A stretch of 64,000 bases of DNA from an uncultured Saprospirales bacterium (lineage in GTDB: Bacteria > Bacteroidota > Bacteroidia > Chitinophagales > JADIYW01): the NCBI GenBank assembly GCA_938008535.1, contig CALLKF010000114.1:13046-77045 (forward strand), read 5' to 3'. Of the stretch, positions 44,601 to 53,712 are shown piece after piece. The notes below the pieces were generated by a model that was given only the letters and a program-made list of their open reading frames with translations, did no database searches and had not been told where the DNA came from. Numbering within the stretch: the first letter of the stretch is position 1; the number at the start of each line of letters is the position of its first letter. The translations under genes were made by a program, and so were the position numbers.

Positions 44601-44823
44601 ATGAGAAAACTAAAGTAGTTACATCCTTTGGCAATTCTAATGAGTACTTACCGTCAATGTCGGTAACAGTACCTATCGTGGTTCCTTTTCCTGTAACGTT
44701 TACACCTATAAGTGCTTCGCCCGTCGCGGCATCTTTTATCGTACCACTAAGTGACCGATTCTGCGCATATACTTGTGCTGTTAATATCAGCCCAAATAAC
44801 CATAAAAATAACGTTCTTTTCAT
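41629..44823 (-). CDS. SusC/RagA-family TonB-linked outer-membrane protein
   Basis: The 1064-residue channel has a signal peptide (1-20, ending VYAQ), a carboxypeptidase-regulatory-like domain at about 24-100 (LSGTIKDAATGEALIGVNV), a TonB box region EEVVVTAG at about 103-110, the plug domain (TPGVRVTSASGAPGSTKRI; ALIVIDGVPV; ITVLRGPAAVAQYGSRG) and a long beta-barrel ending in Phe (FDLKIKF). It takes substrates passed by SusD across the outer membrane using TonB energy. It heads a four-gene operon with a clear promoter. Confidence 0.96.
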   Translation of the reverse strand: MKRTLFLWLFGLILTAQVYAQNRSLSGTIKDAATGEALIGVNVTGKGTTIGTVTDIDGKYSLELPKDVTTLVFSYIGYTNLEKSITALKIDAAMTAEGKALEEVVVTAGAIKREKRSLNFQVNTIKSEDLAQGSTDVFSAIQSKTPGVRVTSASGAPGSTKRIVLGGETSFLGGNNALIVIDGVPVNNEVNNGRLNTSANYIDFGNRGNDYNPDDVESITVLRGPAAVAQYGSRGTNGVVMITTKSGKGFDKADKKFSVSINSGVSFQMAYLQIKRQDKFGQGYDNTPDPIENFSWGPAFDGVVRPWTPAITLPSGVTSQLIRPYSAVKNQLKDALDLGITYNSGLSVEGGTDKFTYYFSYGNVDNKGIFQNTFYKRNSLTASASAKFNEKFSSTFKVQYSKVNQRALLGASSGNFGGPYQALLQQATNIPLNELRDYNSDYHNFIGYYGGYTANPYYLMNNINNNNKTDNLLASVELEFKPVEYIKLTSRIGNNFTLSQIDLQNPKYSYVPKSGQGASDPGSYAHEVEKRNQLNLDLIAAFDKEVVKNFNIGVTAGFRYTGNSSDRVLGYTQGGLVVPGFYNLSNSAGNALNQDEKTNRAILGVYSTISFGYKNMLFADYTISNDWSSTLPEGKRGYYYQAGGLSFVVTEAFKKKSEWFNYMKLRFNAGTQGKDALAYRLNTVYNANPVFDDYSDGNLQVVFPVIGLNGSNVSGFTLDNRIGNPNLKPEITIEYEAGADITFLKEYLNLEYTFRHRTSKDLLVDVSLPASSGYRVTAKNIGKIRNISHELLARVSVLRNIKNINWDINLAFSKLNNKVLKVSDETDEIALNTGGVQIVAKEGLPFGTFKATDYVRDPNGNIVVNNLGVPIESTDYSYFGSYIPKYTIGLGSTLSWNGLSFGIQFDIKEGGTFYSGTKAATDFNGTSLSSLLNNREPYIVPTSVQDANGGIGTPRYVENTTPVTNLYNIVGSLPESQNLIDASYIKLREVSLAYTFSKKFFKNTPLSAITLSLIANNLKFWLPKENVFADPESNSFGGAGDVQGLEFSSTPQTRSVGFDLKIKF

Positions 44824-44879
44824 AAAGACTAACTGGTTTTGTTAATAATTCTTAATAAGATTAAATGAATGTTAAAGTG

Positions 44880-44909
44880 CAATATTACTATATTTTTTTA
44901 AGAAACAAA
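44880..44909 (-). promoter_or_regulatory. Promoter of the SusCD operon
   Basis: On the minus strand TTTG (44906-44909) and TAATATTG (44880-44887) are 18 bases apart, matching the -33 and -7 elements of Bacteroidota. This leaves a leader of roughly 50 bases before the susC ATG. The sequence around it is A+T-rich with short inverted repeats such as TCTTAAGA. Confidence 0.65.
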
Positions 44910-45009
44910 CATTTTTCTTAAGATTTTTTAAGATTTTTCTGGTCTTAACATTTTTATAAAATCTTATAAAATCAAATTATATAATCATTGTAACAAGCAG
45001 CATCCTTGT

Positions 45010-46134
45010 TTAATAGGTAATTACTTGCTCTTCGATGCTTGCAGGAATTTCTCTAAATTCGTATTGTTGATTGCGCAATCTCGGTTCGAAACCTGCTGCT
45101 TTTATAGCATCTTGAATGCTTTTTGATGTAAAACGATGTGGTGCGCCAGCCGCAGAAACGACATTTTCTTCTATCATTATAGAACCAAAATCGTTTGCGC
45201 CAGCACGCAAGCATAATTGCGCTATATTTTTACCGACTGTAAGCCAAGATGCTTGTATATTTTTGATATTTGGCAACATTATACGGCTTATAGCCAACAT
45301 ACGTATATATTCGTCACCAGTGACTTCGTTTCTGATATTTCTCATTTTTTTCAAAAGCGTGCCTTCGTCTTGGTATGGCCATGGAATAAATGCCAAAAAC
45401 CCTTTCGCATCTACTGGTTTCTCGCTTTGCACTTGTCGAATCCATACCAAATGTTCCATGCGCTCGTAAATAGTTTCAATATGACCAAACATCATCGTTG
45501 CAGATGTTGTAATATGTAATTGATGTGCAGCACGCATGACGTTCAACCATTCTTCGCCACTGCATTTTCCTTTTGCTAACAAACGACGAACTCTATCGTT
45601 CAATATTTCAGCACCTGCACCAGGTAAGGAATCTAAACCTGCTTTTTTTAATGCTGTTAATGCTTCAGAATGCGTAATTCCTTCTAACTTGCAGATATGC
45701 GCAATTTCTGGTGGTCCAAGTGCATGTAATTTTATTTCTGGATAGATTTTTTTTATCGCAGCAAATGTATCGCAATAGAATTTTAATCCTAATTCTGGAT
45801 GATGACCACCTTGTAATAACAATTGGTCACCACCATATTTAATCGTTTCTTCAATTTTTACTTTATAGGTGTCAATATCAGTTATATAAGATTCAATATG
45901 GCCTGGTTTTCTATAAAAATTACAAAATTTGCAATTCGCTACGCAAACATTCGTGGTATTTACATTTCTGTCAATTTGCCAAGTAACGATATTATCTGGT
46001 TTCTGAATCATGCGCAACTGATGCGCGATTGTCATCAATTCTGGTGTTGGTGCCTGTTCAAACAAAAAAACACCTTCTTCTTTGGAAAGAAATTCAAAAT
46101 TGAGTGCTTTTTTATAAATTTCTGAAAGATTCAT
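45010..46134 (-). CDS. mqnC: Cyclic dehypoxanthinyl futalosine synthase
   Basis: The 374-residue radical SAM enzyme has the iron-sulfur motif C64-x3-C68-x2-C71 in NVCVANCKFCNFYRKPG, and LDSLPGAGAEIL in the barrel. FYRxPG after the cluster is the form seen in MqnC, which closes the ring in menaquinone synthesis by the futalosine pathway; the related MqnE differs there. The window holds no other mqn gene. Cytoplasmic. It is divergent from the M16 pair. Confidence 0.9.
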   Translation of the reverse strand: MNLSEIYKKALNFEFLSKEEGVFLFEQAPTPELMTIAHQLRMIQKPDNIVTWQIDRNVNTTNVCVANCKFCNFYRKPGHIESYITDIDTYKVKIEETIKYGGDQLLLQGGHHPELGLKFYCDTFAAIKKIYPEIKLHALGPPEIAHICKLEGITHSEALTALKKAGLDSLPGAGAEILNDRVRRLLAKGKCSGEEWLNVMRAAHQLHITTSATMMFGHIETIYERMEHLVWIRQVQSEKPVDAKGFLAFIPWPYQDEGTLLKKMRNIRNEVTGDEYIRMLAISRIMLPNIKNIQASWLTVGKNIAQLCLRAGANDFGSIMIEENVVSAAGAPHRFTSKSIQDAIKAAGFEPRLRNQQYEFREIPASIEEQVITY

Positions 46135-46152
46135 CTAATTCTATAACAACAG

Positions 46153-46160
46153 CAAAGGTA
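46153..46160 (-). promoter_or_regulatory. mqnC promoter -7 box
   Basis: The minus strand reads TACCTTTG, an exact TAnnTTTG, 18 bases before the mqnC ATG. A TTTG further upstream is slightly too distant (22 bases) to be a sure -33 element. Confidence 0.55.
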
Positions 46161-46254
46161 ATATGTTGTTTACGCAAAATGGCAAAGTAAGTAAAGAAAA
46201 ATAATTTTTAACTGTTTCATCGTTAATTGTAAATCGACGTTGTATTTTCGCAGC

Positions 46255-47496
46255 ATGATAAATTTTTCTAAAGAAGTTTTACCAAATGGATTAACCTTTA
46301 TTCATCATCACGATGAAACTACACCTTTTGTAGTGGTGAATACATTATACAATGTTGGTTCAAAAGATGAAGATGAAAAACGAACTGGTTTTGCGCATTT
46401 ATTTGAGCATTTAATGTTTTCTGGCAGCAAACATTTTCCAGATTTTGACAAACCTTTGCAAGAAGCAAGTGGCGAAAACAATGCATTTACCAATAATGAT
46501 TATACCAATTATTATGATGTTGTACCTGTGATTAATATAGAAATTCCATTGGCACTGGAAGCAGATAGAATGACACATTTGAATATCAACAAAAAATCGT
46601 TGAACGTACAACGCAAAGTGGTGTGCGAAGAATTTAAAGAAAACTATATCAACTTGCCTTATGGTAATGCATGGCATTTGTTGCGCGAAATGACGTATGA
46701 AAAACATCCATACAAATGGCCTACAATTGGTAAAGAATTGAAACATGTTGAAGATGCAACTTTGGAAGATGTGCAATGTTTTTACGATAAATATTACCAG
46801 CCATCGAATGCTATTTTAGTGGTTGCCGGAAATGTTTCCAAAGAAAATGCAAGCAGATTGGTAACTACTTACTTTGGAAATATTGAACCGAAAAAAGTAG
46901 AACATAAAACGTTTGATGAGCCAATACAAACTGCAGCAAAAACTAAAACCGTGTATGAAGATGTACCGTTGAATATGATTTATATTGCCTTTAAAATGTG
47001 CGACCGACTGCATCCTGATTATTATATTGCAGATTTGATATCAGATATTATGTCGACTGGAAATTCATCGCGACTAACACAGCGATTGGTAAAAAAAGAA
47101 AAAGCTTTTGTAAGTATCGAGGCATATATTACAGCGAGCAATGATATTGGTTTATTTTGTGTTGAAGGAAAAATTGCGGATGGCTATGATATTGAAAAAG
47201 CAACTGATTTAATTTGGCAAGAATTAACCTTATTGCATATCGAGAAAATTACGGATGTAGAGCTTTTAAAATGCAAAAATAAAATGCTGACTACTACCAA
47301 ATTTGCCGAATCAAATTTGCTGAGTACCGCAATAAGTTTGGCTTATTATGAGGTTTTAGGCAACGCAAATTTAATTAATGAAGAAGAAGAAAAATATGTT
47401 TCCATCGTTACCGATGATGTGCAGCGATATGCAAAAGAAATCTTTGTAAAAGAAAAAAGTAATACACTGTTTTATTTGAAAAAGAGTGCAACGTAA
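46255..47496 (+). CDS. M16 zinc metallopeptidase, catalytic partner
   Basis: I chose the ATG at 46255 (MINFSKEVLPNG); an upstream TTG in frame at 46240 adds residues that overlap a promoter-like TATTTTCG. In this 413-residue numbering the inverted zinc motif is H48-x2-E51-H52 in HLFEHLMF, with the distal ligand E125 or E126 in VVCEEFKEN. This is the active half of a two-gene M16B peptidase related to processing peptidases. No signal peptide is visible, so the protein may be cytoplasmic. Its partner starts 54 bases downstream. Confidence 0.93.
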   Translation: MINFSKEVLPNGLTFIHHHDETTPFVVVNTLYNVGSKDEDEKRTGFAHLFEHLMFSGSKHFPDFDKPLQEASGENNAFTNNDYTNYYDVVPVINIEIPLALEADRMTHLNINKKSLNVQRKVVCEEFKENYINLPYGNAWHLLREMTYEKHPYKWPTIGKELKHVEDATLEDVQCFYDKYYQPSNAILVVAGNVSKENASRLVTTYFGNIEPKKVEHKTFDEPIQTAAKTKTVYEDVPLNMIYIAFKMCDRLHPDYYIADLISDIMSTGNSSRLTQRLVKKEKAFVSIEAYITASNDIGLFCVEGKIADGYDIEKATDLIWQELTLLHIEKITDVELLKCKNKMLTTTKFAESNLLSTAISLAYYEVLGNANLINEEEEKYVSIVTDDVQRYAKEIFVKEKSNTLFYLKKSAT

Positions 47497-47550
47497 TTTA
47501 TACAAATGTTGCAAAAAATTTAAATTTTTAATTCTACTTAATCAACTAAC

Positions 47551-48813
47551 ATGACATTACCAACTATACAACATATCGAACATATTCTATTTCCAAAACC
47601 AAGTGTTTTTCATTTTAAAAATGGCATTACTGCTTATGGTTATTCTGGAATTGAAAATGATATTTTACGCATCGATTTTATTTTTAATGCTGGAAGATGG
47701 ACTGAAAAAATTCCGTTGCAAGCCGAGTTTACAGCACGATTAATTAAAAGCGGAACGTCTCATTTAAATGCGTTTGAAATCGAAGAAAAAATTGATACGT
47801 TTGGCAGCACTGTAAAATGTGACGCTGGAAACAATACCGTTACTTTGTCTGTTTATTGCATGCATAAATATTTAGATGAAACGCTTGTTGTTGTTATAGA
47901 TTGTTTGAATAATTGTTGCTATCATCAACACGAAATCGATATTTTCAAATCGCGAAAAATAGCGAATCTATTGGTGTCGCAAGAAAAAAATGATTACATC
48001 GCTGATGTTTTATTTAGAAAATCTTTGTTTGGCGAAACGCATCCGTATGGTTACGAAACTACCGCAGAAATTATTAATAAAATCACTCAACAAAACTTAC
48101 TTGATTATTTCAACACCAATTTAATTCCAACAAACTGCACGGTTTTTATTGCTGGAAAATACGAACAAAACCAACTCGAAATTATTGAAAAACACATTGG
48201 CAATTGGAATAAAAAATCGACTGAAATAAATCAAGTTTCAATTCCTGAATTGCCTGTTTTAAAAGACAATAAAATTTCAATAAAAAAAGAAAAATCAGTA
48301 CAAGCATCTATCATTATTGGCAACATCAGCATACAACGCAGCCATGAAGATTTTTCTGGTTTGGTTTTGTTGAATACTATTTTTGGTGGTTATTTTGGCT
48401 CACGCTTAATGAGTAATATCCGCGAAGAAAAAGGATTGACTTATGGCATTTATTCTTCTTTATCTTTACTAAAAAAACATGCTGTTTTTTCTATTCAAAC
48501 AGATACTAATTTAGAAAATAAAGAACTGTGTTTGCAAGAAATATATTTAGAAATTGAGCGTTTAAAAAATGAGTTGATTCCAAATGATGAAATCACGATT
48601 GCGCGTAATTATTTGCTTGGAAAATATTTACACCGAACAGATGGTGCATTTAATCAGATGGAATTGTTTAAAACATACTATATTGAAGATGTTAATATTT
48701 CTAAATTTGAAGCAGCCGTTGAAACAATCAGACAACAAGATGCGCTATCTTTGCAACGTTTAGCGCAAAAATACTTTCTTACTGATAAGATGTTGGAAGT
48801 GATTGTTGGATAG
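47551..48813 (+). CDS. M16 family non-catalytic partner
   Basis: The 420-residue protein is an M16 homologue that lacks HxxEH: the corresponding region reads FNAGRWTEKIPLQAEFTARLI. It keeps the Arg/Tyr substrate-binding stretch SRLMSNIREEKGLTYGIYSS in the C-terminal half. As in other M16B pairs, it should form the closing half of the chamber with the catalytic subunit just upstream. Same strand, 54-base gap, hence a likely operon. Confidence 0.9.
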   Translation: MTLPTIQHIEHILFPKPSVFHFKNGITAYGYSGIENDILRIDFIFNAGRWTEKIPLQAEFTARLIKSGTSHLNAFEIEEKIDTFGSTVKCDAGNNTVTLSVYCMHKYLDETLVVVIDCLNNCCYHQHEIDIFKSRKIANLLVSQEKNDYIADVLFRKSLFGETHPYGYETTAEIINKITQQNLLDYFNTNLIPTNCTVFIAGKYEQNQLEIIEKHIGNWNKKSTEINQVSIPELPVLKDNKISIKKEKSVQASIIIGNISIQRSHEDFSGLVLLNTIFGGYFGSRLMSNIREEKGLTYGIYSSLSLLKKHAVFSIQTDTNLENKELCLQEIYLEIERLKNELIPNDEITIARNYLLGKYLHRTDGAFNQMELFKTYYIEDVNISKFEAAVETIRQQDALSLQRLAQKYFLTDKMLEVIVG

Positions 48814-48847
48814 CAATTTGAAAATTTGAAGATTAGTCGATTTGAAA

Positions 48848-50749
48848 ATGAAAAAAGAATTAACAGAAATAGGAATTATTAAAAATGGAAATTGCAAAAG
48901 CATTTTCAAATTTTCAAATTCTAAAATTTCCAAATTCATTTTACTTATTACTTTCTTCTTATCACTTATTACTTGCAACGCTCAAACCATTTATGAAGCA
49001 CCAAAATTAACATGCGTAAAAAATAACTCAACTGCACCTGCAAATACAGAATTAAATTGGAATTTGCCTGCAACAGCCAATCCATGTTTTGTTGGCTACG
49101 AAATTTATGGTTCTACTGGAAATGTAAATGGTCCTTATTCACTGATAACAACAATCAACAATCCGTTACAAACTTCTATACAATTCAATTCAGCCATTGT
49201 ACCAACGCCAACTTCTGACGATGCTACTGTTACTCATTTTTTTATAATAAATCGTGGTAGTTGCAATAATCCATCACCGCCAATAAAAACAACTTCTGAT
49301 ACTTTATCTAATCGAACACGACAACCATTTGTTCCATTTGTTAGCGCCAGTGTTGTAAATAATGATATTGTAGTTACATGGCAACCTGCACCATCAGTGG
49401 AAGTTATTGGTTATAAAATAAAAAATAGTGGCGATGGATTCACTGCTGAAACAACAATTTTAGGTCGACTGAACACACAGTTTATTGATGTGATAAATGA
49501 TCCGAATGCAACAAGCGTTGAATATTCTATTGCAGCTATGGAATCTTGCGAAGTTGGTTTAGGTACGTCTTCATTATTTGCTGGCGAAACTCATAAAACT
49601 ATCTTTTTAAAAAATTCACCACCAGATAAATGCACACAAAGTATCAATATTTCTTGGAGTTTCTACAAAGCAGGCACTGCTTCTGTAACACGTTATGAAG
49701 TAGAAACCAACACGGCTAATGCTGGTTTTGTTACAACTGGCACGACCGATAATGTAACACCTAATTTTTTGTTGCGTGATGTTCCATACAATAAACGTTA
49801 TTGCTTTCGCGTGAAAGCTATTTTGCCAAATGGTGCGACTGCATACTCAAATGAAATTTGTTATGATAGTTTAGCTGTAGTTCAGAAAGCAAAAGATGAT
49901 TATATCAGAAATATTTCTGTAGAAAATGGAAGCATCATTATTGATTATAGAAAAGACACCTTTGCAACACCTGAAAAAAATATTATTTTACAACGTGGTG
50001 AAGATGCAACTGTTTATATTCCATTGAGCAATGTGCCAACTTTTAATAATTATCAGCGCGCTGCTTTTGATGATAATGGTTTAGATGTAAGTGGAAAAAC
50101 TTATTTCTATCGTGTTCGATTAAATGATAGTTGTGCAGGAAGCGATCCACATTATTCTGATACAGCAACTACATTGCGTATCACTGTAAAATTAAAAAAC
50201 AGCAACACCGCTGATATTATTTGGAGTGGTTTTCAAATAGATAATATCAATTTTTTACGTTATCGCTTAGATAAAATTGTTGGCACAGATACTACTTTTG
50301 TAAGCTACTTTACACGAACAGATAATACATTTTTTGTAAACGAATTGTTTGATTATACACAAGACAGTATACCACAAATTTGTTATCGAATTACCGCAGA
50401 ATTTTACAACTTAAATGACAAAGCACCTCGTGAGTTGTTGCAAAGTCATTCAAATATTATATGCATTACACCTGAACCTAAAATTTTTATTCCACAAGCA
50501 TTCGTGCCACATGGTTACAATAAAACATTTAAACCATTTTTATTATATGCAAAAACAGAAGGTTATTCTTTCCAAATTTACGACAGATGGCACGAATTGA
50601 TGTTTACCACTAATGATATAAATGAAAGTTGGAACGGCATGTACAAAGGTAAAGATGCACCATTGGATGGCTATGTATATTTGATAAAATACGTTGGCAA
50701 AAACGAAAAGGAATATTCAATTACAGGAACTATTATGTTGATTCGATAA
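48848..50749 (+). CDS. T9SS type B secreted protein with fibronectin-type domains
   Basis: The start chosen is the ATG at 48848 (MKKELTEIG); the longer frame uses TTG. The first 28 residues precede a hydrophobic segment ending SLITCNAQ, which is late for a signal peptide, so the true start is uncertain. The body has FN3-like repeats (for example TELNWNLPATANPCFVGYEI), and the end (about 540-633) is the gliding-motility C-terminal domain: FIPQAFVPHGYNKTFKPF, FQIYDRWHELMF, WNGMYKGKDAPLDGYVYLI. This is the type B signal for T9SS. It is probably surface or secreted; ligand unknown. Confidence 0.85.
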   Translation: MKKELTEIGIIKNGNCKSIFKFSNSKISKFILLITFFLSLITCNAQTIYEAPKLTCVKNNSTAPANTELNWNLPATANPCFVGYEIYGSTGNVNGPYSLITTINNPLQTSIQFNSAIVPTPTSDDATVTHFFIINRGSCNNPSPPIKTTSDTLSNRTRQPFVPFVSASVVNNDIVVTWQPAPSVEVIGYKIKNSGDGFTAETTILGRLNTQFIDVINDPNATSVEYSIAAMESCEVGLGTSSLFAGETHKTIFLKNSPPDKCTQSINISWSFYKAGTASVTRYEVETNTANAGFVTTGTTDNVTPNFLLRDVPYNKRYCFRVKAILPNGATAYSNEICYDSLAVVQKAKDDYIRNISVENGSIIIDYRKDTFATPEKNIILQRGEDATVYIPLSNVPTFNNYQRAAFDDNGLDVSGKTYFYRVRLNDSCAGSDPHYSDTATTLRITVKLKNSNTADIIWSGFQIDNINFLRYRLDKIVGTDTTFVSYFTRTDNTFFVNELFDYTQDSIPQICYRITAEFYNLNDKAPRELLQSHSNIICITPEPKIFIPQAFVPHGYNKTFKPFLLYAKTEGYSFQIYDRWHELMFTTNDINESWNGMYKGKDAPLDGYVYLIKYVGKNEKEYSITGTIMLIR

Positions 50750-51060
50750 ACACATCAAACTTAGTTTTAGCTTAATTAGTTAGTGTTCAATTTTCCGTGA
50801 TTTATTTCGGCACTATTTCCACTATTTATTTTCTCAATGTTACCATTTTGTAAAAAAAATGGAGGATTAATTGATATTTATCAAATTCTAATTATGTTTG
50901 TGCTTCGAAAAAATTGATAGGAATTTCAATTGCTATCAAATCCGAGTTAAGGAACATTGTATAAAACCCTATTTCACAACTAGCTATTAAATTTTTGAAA
51001 TCTTGCTGTACTCGTACATCAATACTTTAATTATTTAAAACCTATTATACAACTTAACTT
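50750..51060. other. Intergenic region with two TATCAA-type inverted repeats
   Basis: 311 bases without a gene. Two inverted repeats stand out: TTGATATTTATCAA at 50871-50884 and TTGATAG (50914-50920) with CTATCAA (50933-50939). They share TTGATA/TATCAA and could be paired operator half-sites in front of the T9SS protein at 51061, or chance in A+T-rich DNA. No clear -33/-7 pair found. Confidence 0.4.
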
Positions 51061-53598
51061 ATGAATCTTTTTTTTACTACACTAAATAATTTAGTTAAAA
51101 CAGCTTTACTGTTGTTATTTCTATTTTTTACAAACATAGCAAACGCTCAAGAATCTAATTGCTCTAATGGAATTGATGATGATGGCGATGGCTTTATTGA
51201 TATGTTTGATACAGATTGCTCGCCAATTTCTTACGGCTTTATCTGCAATAAAAGACATTATTTCACCAGACAAATTGGTTCTGATACCAAATTAAGTTCT
51301 GCAGATGTGAGTGGCACTCAAGTAACCGTTTCAGATTTGAATACTTATTCAGGTTTGCTTTTCAATGCAAGTTTTTATTACAACGGATTTATTTATGCTT
51401 TTAAACACACGCCATCTTCTAATGTATTATATCAATTATTAAACAACAACACTACTAAAAACATGACGATTACTGGCTTGCCTTCTTCTGGTTGGAACAA
51501 TGCAGCATGTTCGCCAAATGGCATTGTTTATTTATTACAAAATGGCACATACAACTTATTTAAGATTAATCTAAGTACGTTAGCAGTTACTTCAGTTACG
51601 TTAACTGGCATTTCAGATGCTGCATCTAATTCAATTTGGGGCGACATGGTGATTGACCCAAGAACTGGAGATTTATTTTGTTGGTATCATCCAACAACAG
51701 GCACTTCACCAAAAGGTTTGTATAAAATTAATTTAGCAACCAACACGCTAATTCACATGGGTACAGATGTTCAGCAAACCATGGGTACTTTATTCTTTGA
51801 AACTTCTGGTAGATTATATGGTTATGGCTCTGCAACCTTAGGTGGTGCACAAGAAAATTTTTACACCATTAATAAAGTGAATGGTGCAACCGTCTTATAT
51901 GATTATACAGGCACAACAGTTAGCCAATCAGATGGTTGCAATTGTCCTTGGCGTATTACTTTAGATATGACTGGCGCGACAACGAATAATATTACTACTT
52001 GTTCTAATGGTGCTATCAAATTTGATCCAATTATCATAAATACATCTGGTGCAAGTGTTACAGGTGTTGTTTTTCAAGATACTATTGATTCAAAATGGTC
52101 GTTTACCAATAACGCTACAACATTACAAACATCACTAAGAATTATTTATGGATTGAGTGCTACTGTTAGTTTTTCAAATTTTGGTGGTGGCACTAATAAT
52201 GTAATTCGATTGGCAAATTTAAATGTACCAACTGGCAACAGCACATTCACATTAAATATGCAAACAACCAGCAAATCGTTCAGTGTTGGTGCGAATATTA
52301 TTAAAAACCAGGCATTCTTAAGCAACTTACCAACTATAATTGGCACTACTGAAAATTCAAACGATCCAACAACAACTTTGGTGGATGATTCGACAGCAGT
52401 TACCATCAATTATTTTTTAAAACCAAATGCAGGAACAGATCAAACGCTTTGCATAAATACAACAACTACAACTACACTTTCAGCAACTGGCACAGGTGTT
52501 TGGACACAATTAGGCACTACGCCATCGGTTGCTTCAATACAAACACTAAGCAACGCAAACACTAGCGTTTCTGGTTTAAATATTGGTGGAAAATATCAAT
52601 TTATTTGGACAAGCAATGGCTGCACAGATACTGTTGCAGTCGATGTTTCAGCTTGTCCTTTTTTGACAAAAAATTTCACACCAACTACTATACAAAATGG
52701 TGGATTGGCAACACTTACATTTACCATCAATAACAGTGCGCCATATTCTGTAAACCAAACAAATATCAGTTTCCACGACAATTTACCTTCTGCCTTAAAA
52801 ATTGGAACACCAAATACAATTTCTGTTTCAGGTGGTACTGCAAATATATTTGCTCCAAAAGACAGTACCATTATACGTATCACCAATATTTCAGTTGCAG
52901 CAGGTAGCAATGTTGTGATTACTCTAAATGTAACCAACAACAATAATTTACTAAACTATTCTTGTGGAGCATCTGTAGATTTTACAAATGGAGCAACGAA
53001 TATTTCAAATATTGTAGGAAGATTAATCAACACAGTTACAGACCAATGTTTATTGGTAACCGCAATTACATTGCCTGTTGAATTGGTTGAATTTAAAGGT
53101 ATTTATGAAGATGGAAAATCAACCTTAAACTGGTCAACTGCATCTGAATTAAATTCACAAAAATTTGTCATTCAACGTGCTGATGAAGGTTACGAATTTA
53201 CAGATATTGGAACCATAAAAGCAGCAGGCAATGCATCGTATTTAATTAACTATTATTTTGTTGATGAAAATCCAAATGCAGGAAAAAATTACTATCGGTT
53301 AAAGCAAGTAAACAATGATGGTTCGTATGAATATTCAGATGTGATTTTGATTACAGCACCTGAAAAAGTGGTTGATGATACAAAATCATTTAAGCTATAT
53401 CCAAATCCTGCAAATGATATTTTATGGATTGATTTTATCGACGAGCTCCATGAAATAAATCTATACAATACCATTGGAAATCTTGTTTTAAAAGCTACAC
53501 CAACCGACAAGCATACTTCTATTAATATTGCTGATTTGCCAACTGGTATTTACTTTGTAAAAATCAAGAACAAAAATTTTACACTTTATAAAAACTAA
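51061..53598 (+). CDS. T9SS type A secreted multidomain protein
   Basis: The 845-residue protein has a signal peptide (about 1-30, IANAQ), then CSNGIDDDGDGFIDMFDTDC (34-53), a Cys-flanked Asp-rich calcium-loop-like motif common at the start of Bacteroidota surface proteins. A propeller-like region with many short GxxYxIN repeats follows (to about 300), then two beta-sandwich domains, and an LPVELVEFKG...NWSTASELNSQKF-type module before the C-terminal sorting signal (FKLYPNPANDILWIDF to the end), which is type A for T9SS. A terminator lies just beyond. Function unknown; probably adhesive or structural. Confidence 0.85.
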   Translation: MNLFFTTLNNLVKTALLLLFLFFTNIANAQESNCSNGIDDDGDGFIDMFDTDCSPISYGFICNKRHYFTRQIGSDTKLSSADVSGTQVTVSDLNTYSGLLFNASFYYNGFIYAFKHTPSSNVLYQLLNNNTTKNMTITGLPSSGWNNAACSPNGIVYLLQNGTYNLFKINLSTLAVTSVTLTGISDAASNSIWGDMVIDPRTGDLFCWYHPTTGTSPKGLYKINLATNTLIHMGTDVQQTMGTLFFETSGRLYGYGSATLGGAQENFYTINKVNGATVLYDYTGTTVSQSDGCNCPWRITLDMTGATTNNITTCSNGAIKFDPIIINTSGASVTGVVFQDTIDSKWSFTNNATTLQTSLRIIYGLSATVSFSNFGGGTNNVIRLANLNVPTGNSTFTLNMQTTSKSFSVGANIIKNQAFLSNLPTIIGTTENSNDPTTTLVDDSTAVTINYFLKPNAGTDQTLCINTTTTTTLSATGTGVWTQLGTTPSVASIQTLSNANTSVSGLNIGGKYQFIWTSNGCTDTVAVDVSACPFLTKNFTPTTIQNGGLATLTFTINNSAPYSVNQTNISFHDNLPSALKIGTPNTISVSGGTANIFAPKDSTIIRITNISVAAGSNVVITLNVTNNNNLLNYSCGASVDFTNGATNISNIVGRLINTVTDQCLLVTAITLPVELVEFKGIYEDGKSTLNWSTASELNSQKFVIQRADEGYEFTDIGTIKAAGNASYLINYYFVDENPNAGKNYYRLKQVNNDGSYEYSDVILITAPEKVVDDTKSFKLYPNPANDILWIDFIDELHEINLYNTIGNLVLKATPTDKHTSINIADLPTGIYFVKIKNKNFTLYKN

Positions 53599-53656
53599 GT
53601 TTTTTAACGATTTATATGCTATGAATTTTAGCACAATAGTGACTCTTTTTATGCAG

Positions 53657-53683
53657 AAAAACGCACAGTTAATGTGCGTTTTT
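53657..53683. terminator. Bidirectional terminator between two T9SS genes
   Basis: AAAAACGCACA and TGTGCGTTTTT flank a 5-base loop, with a T-rich tail on the plus strand and an A run that serves the minus strand. It sits between the convergent ends at 53598 and 53713. Confidence 0.88.
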
Positions 53684-53712
53684 CTTTTTAATGTTTTATT
53701 AGAACTACACTT

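Noticed and set aside
47551..48813. Second active M16 peptidase
   Set aside because: No HxxEH motif in the expected place; it is a non-catalytic partner.
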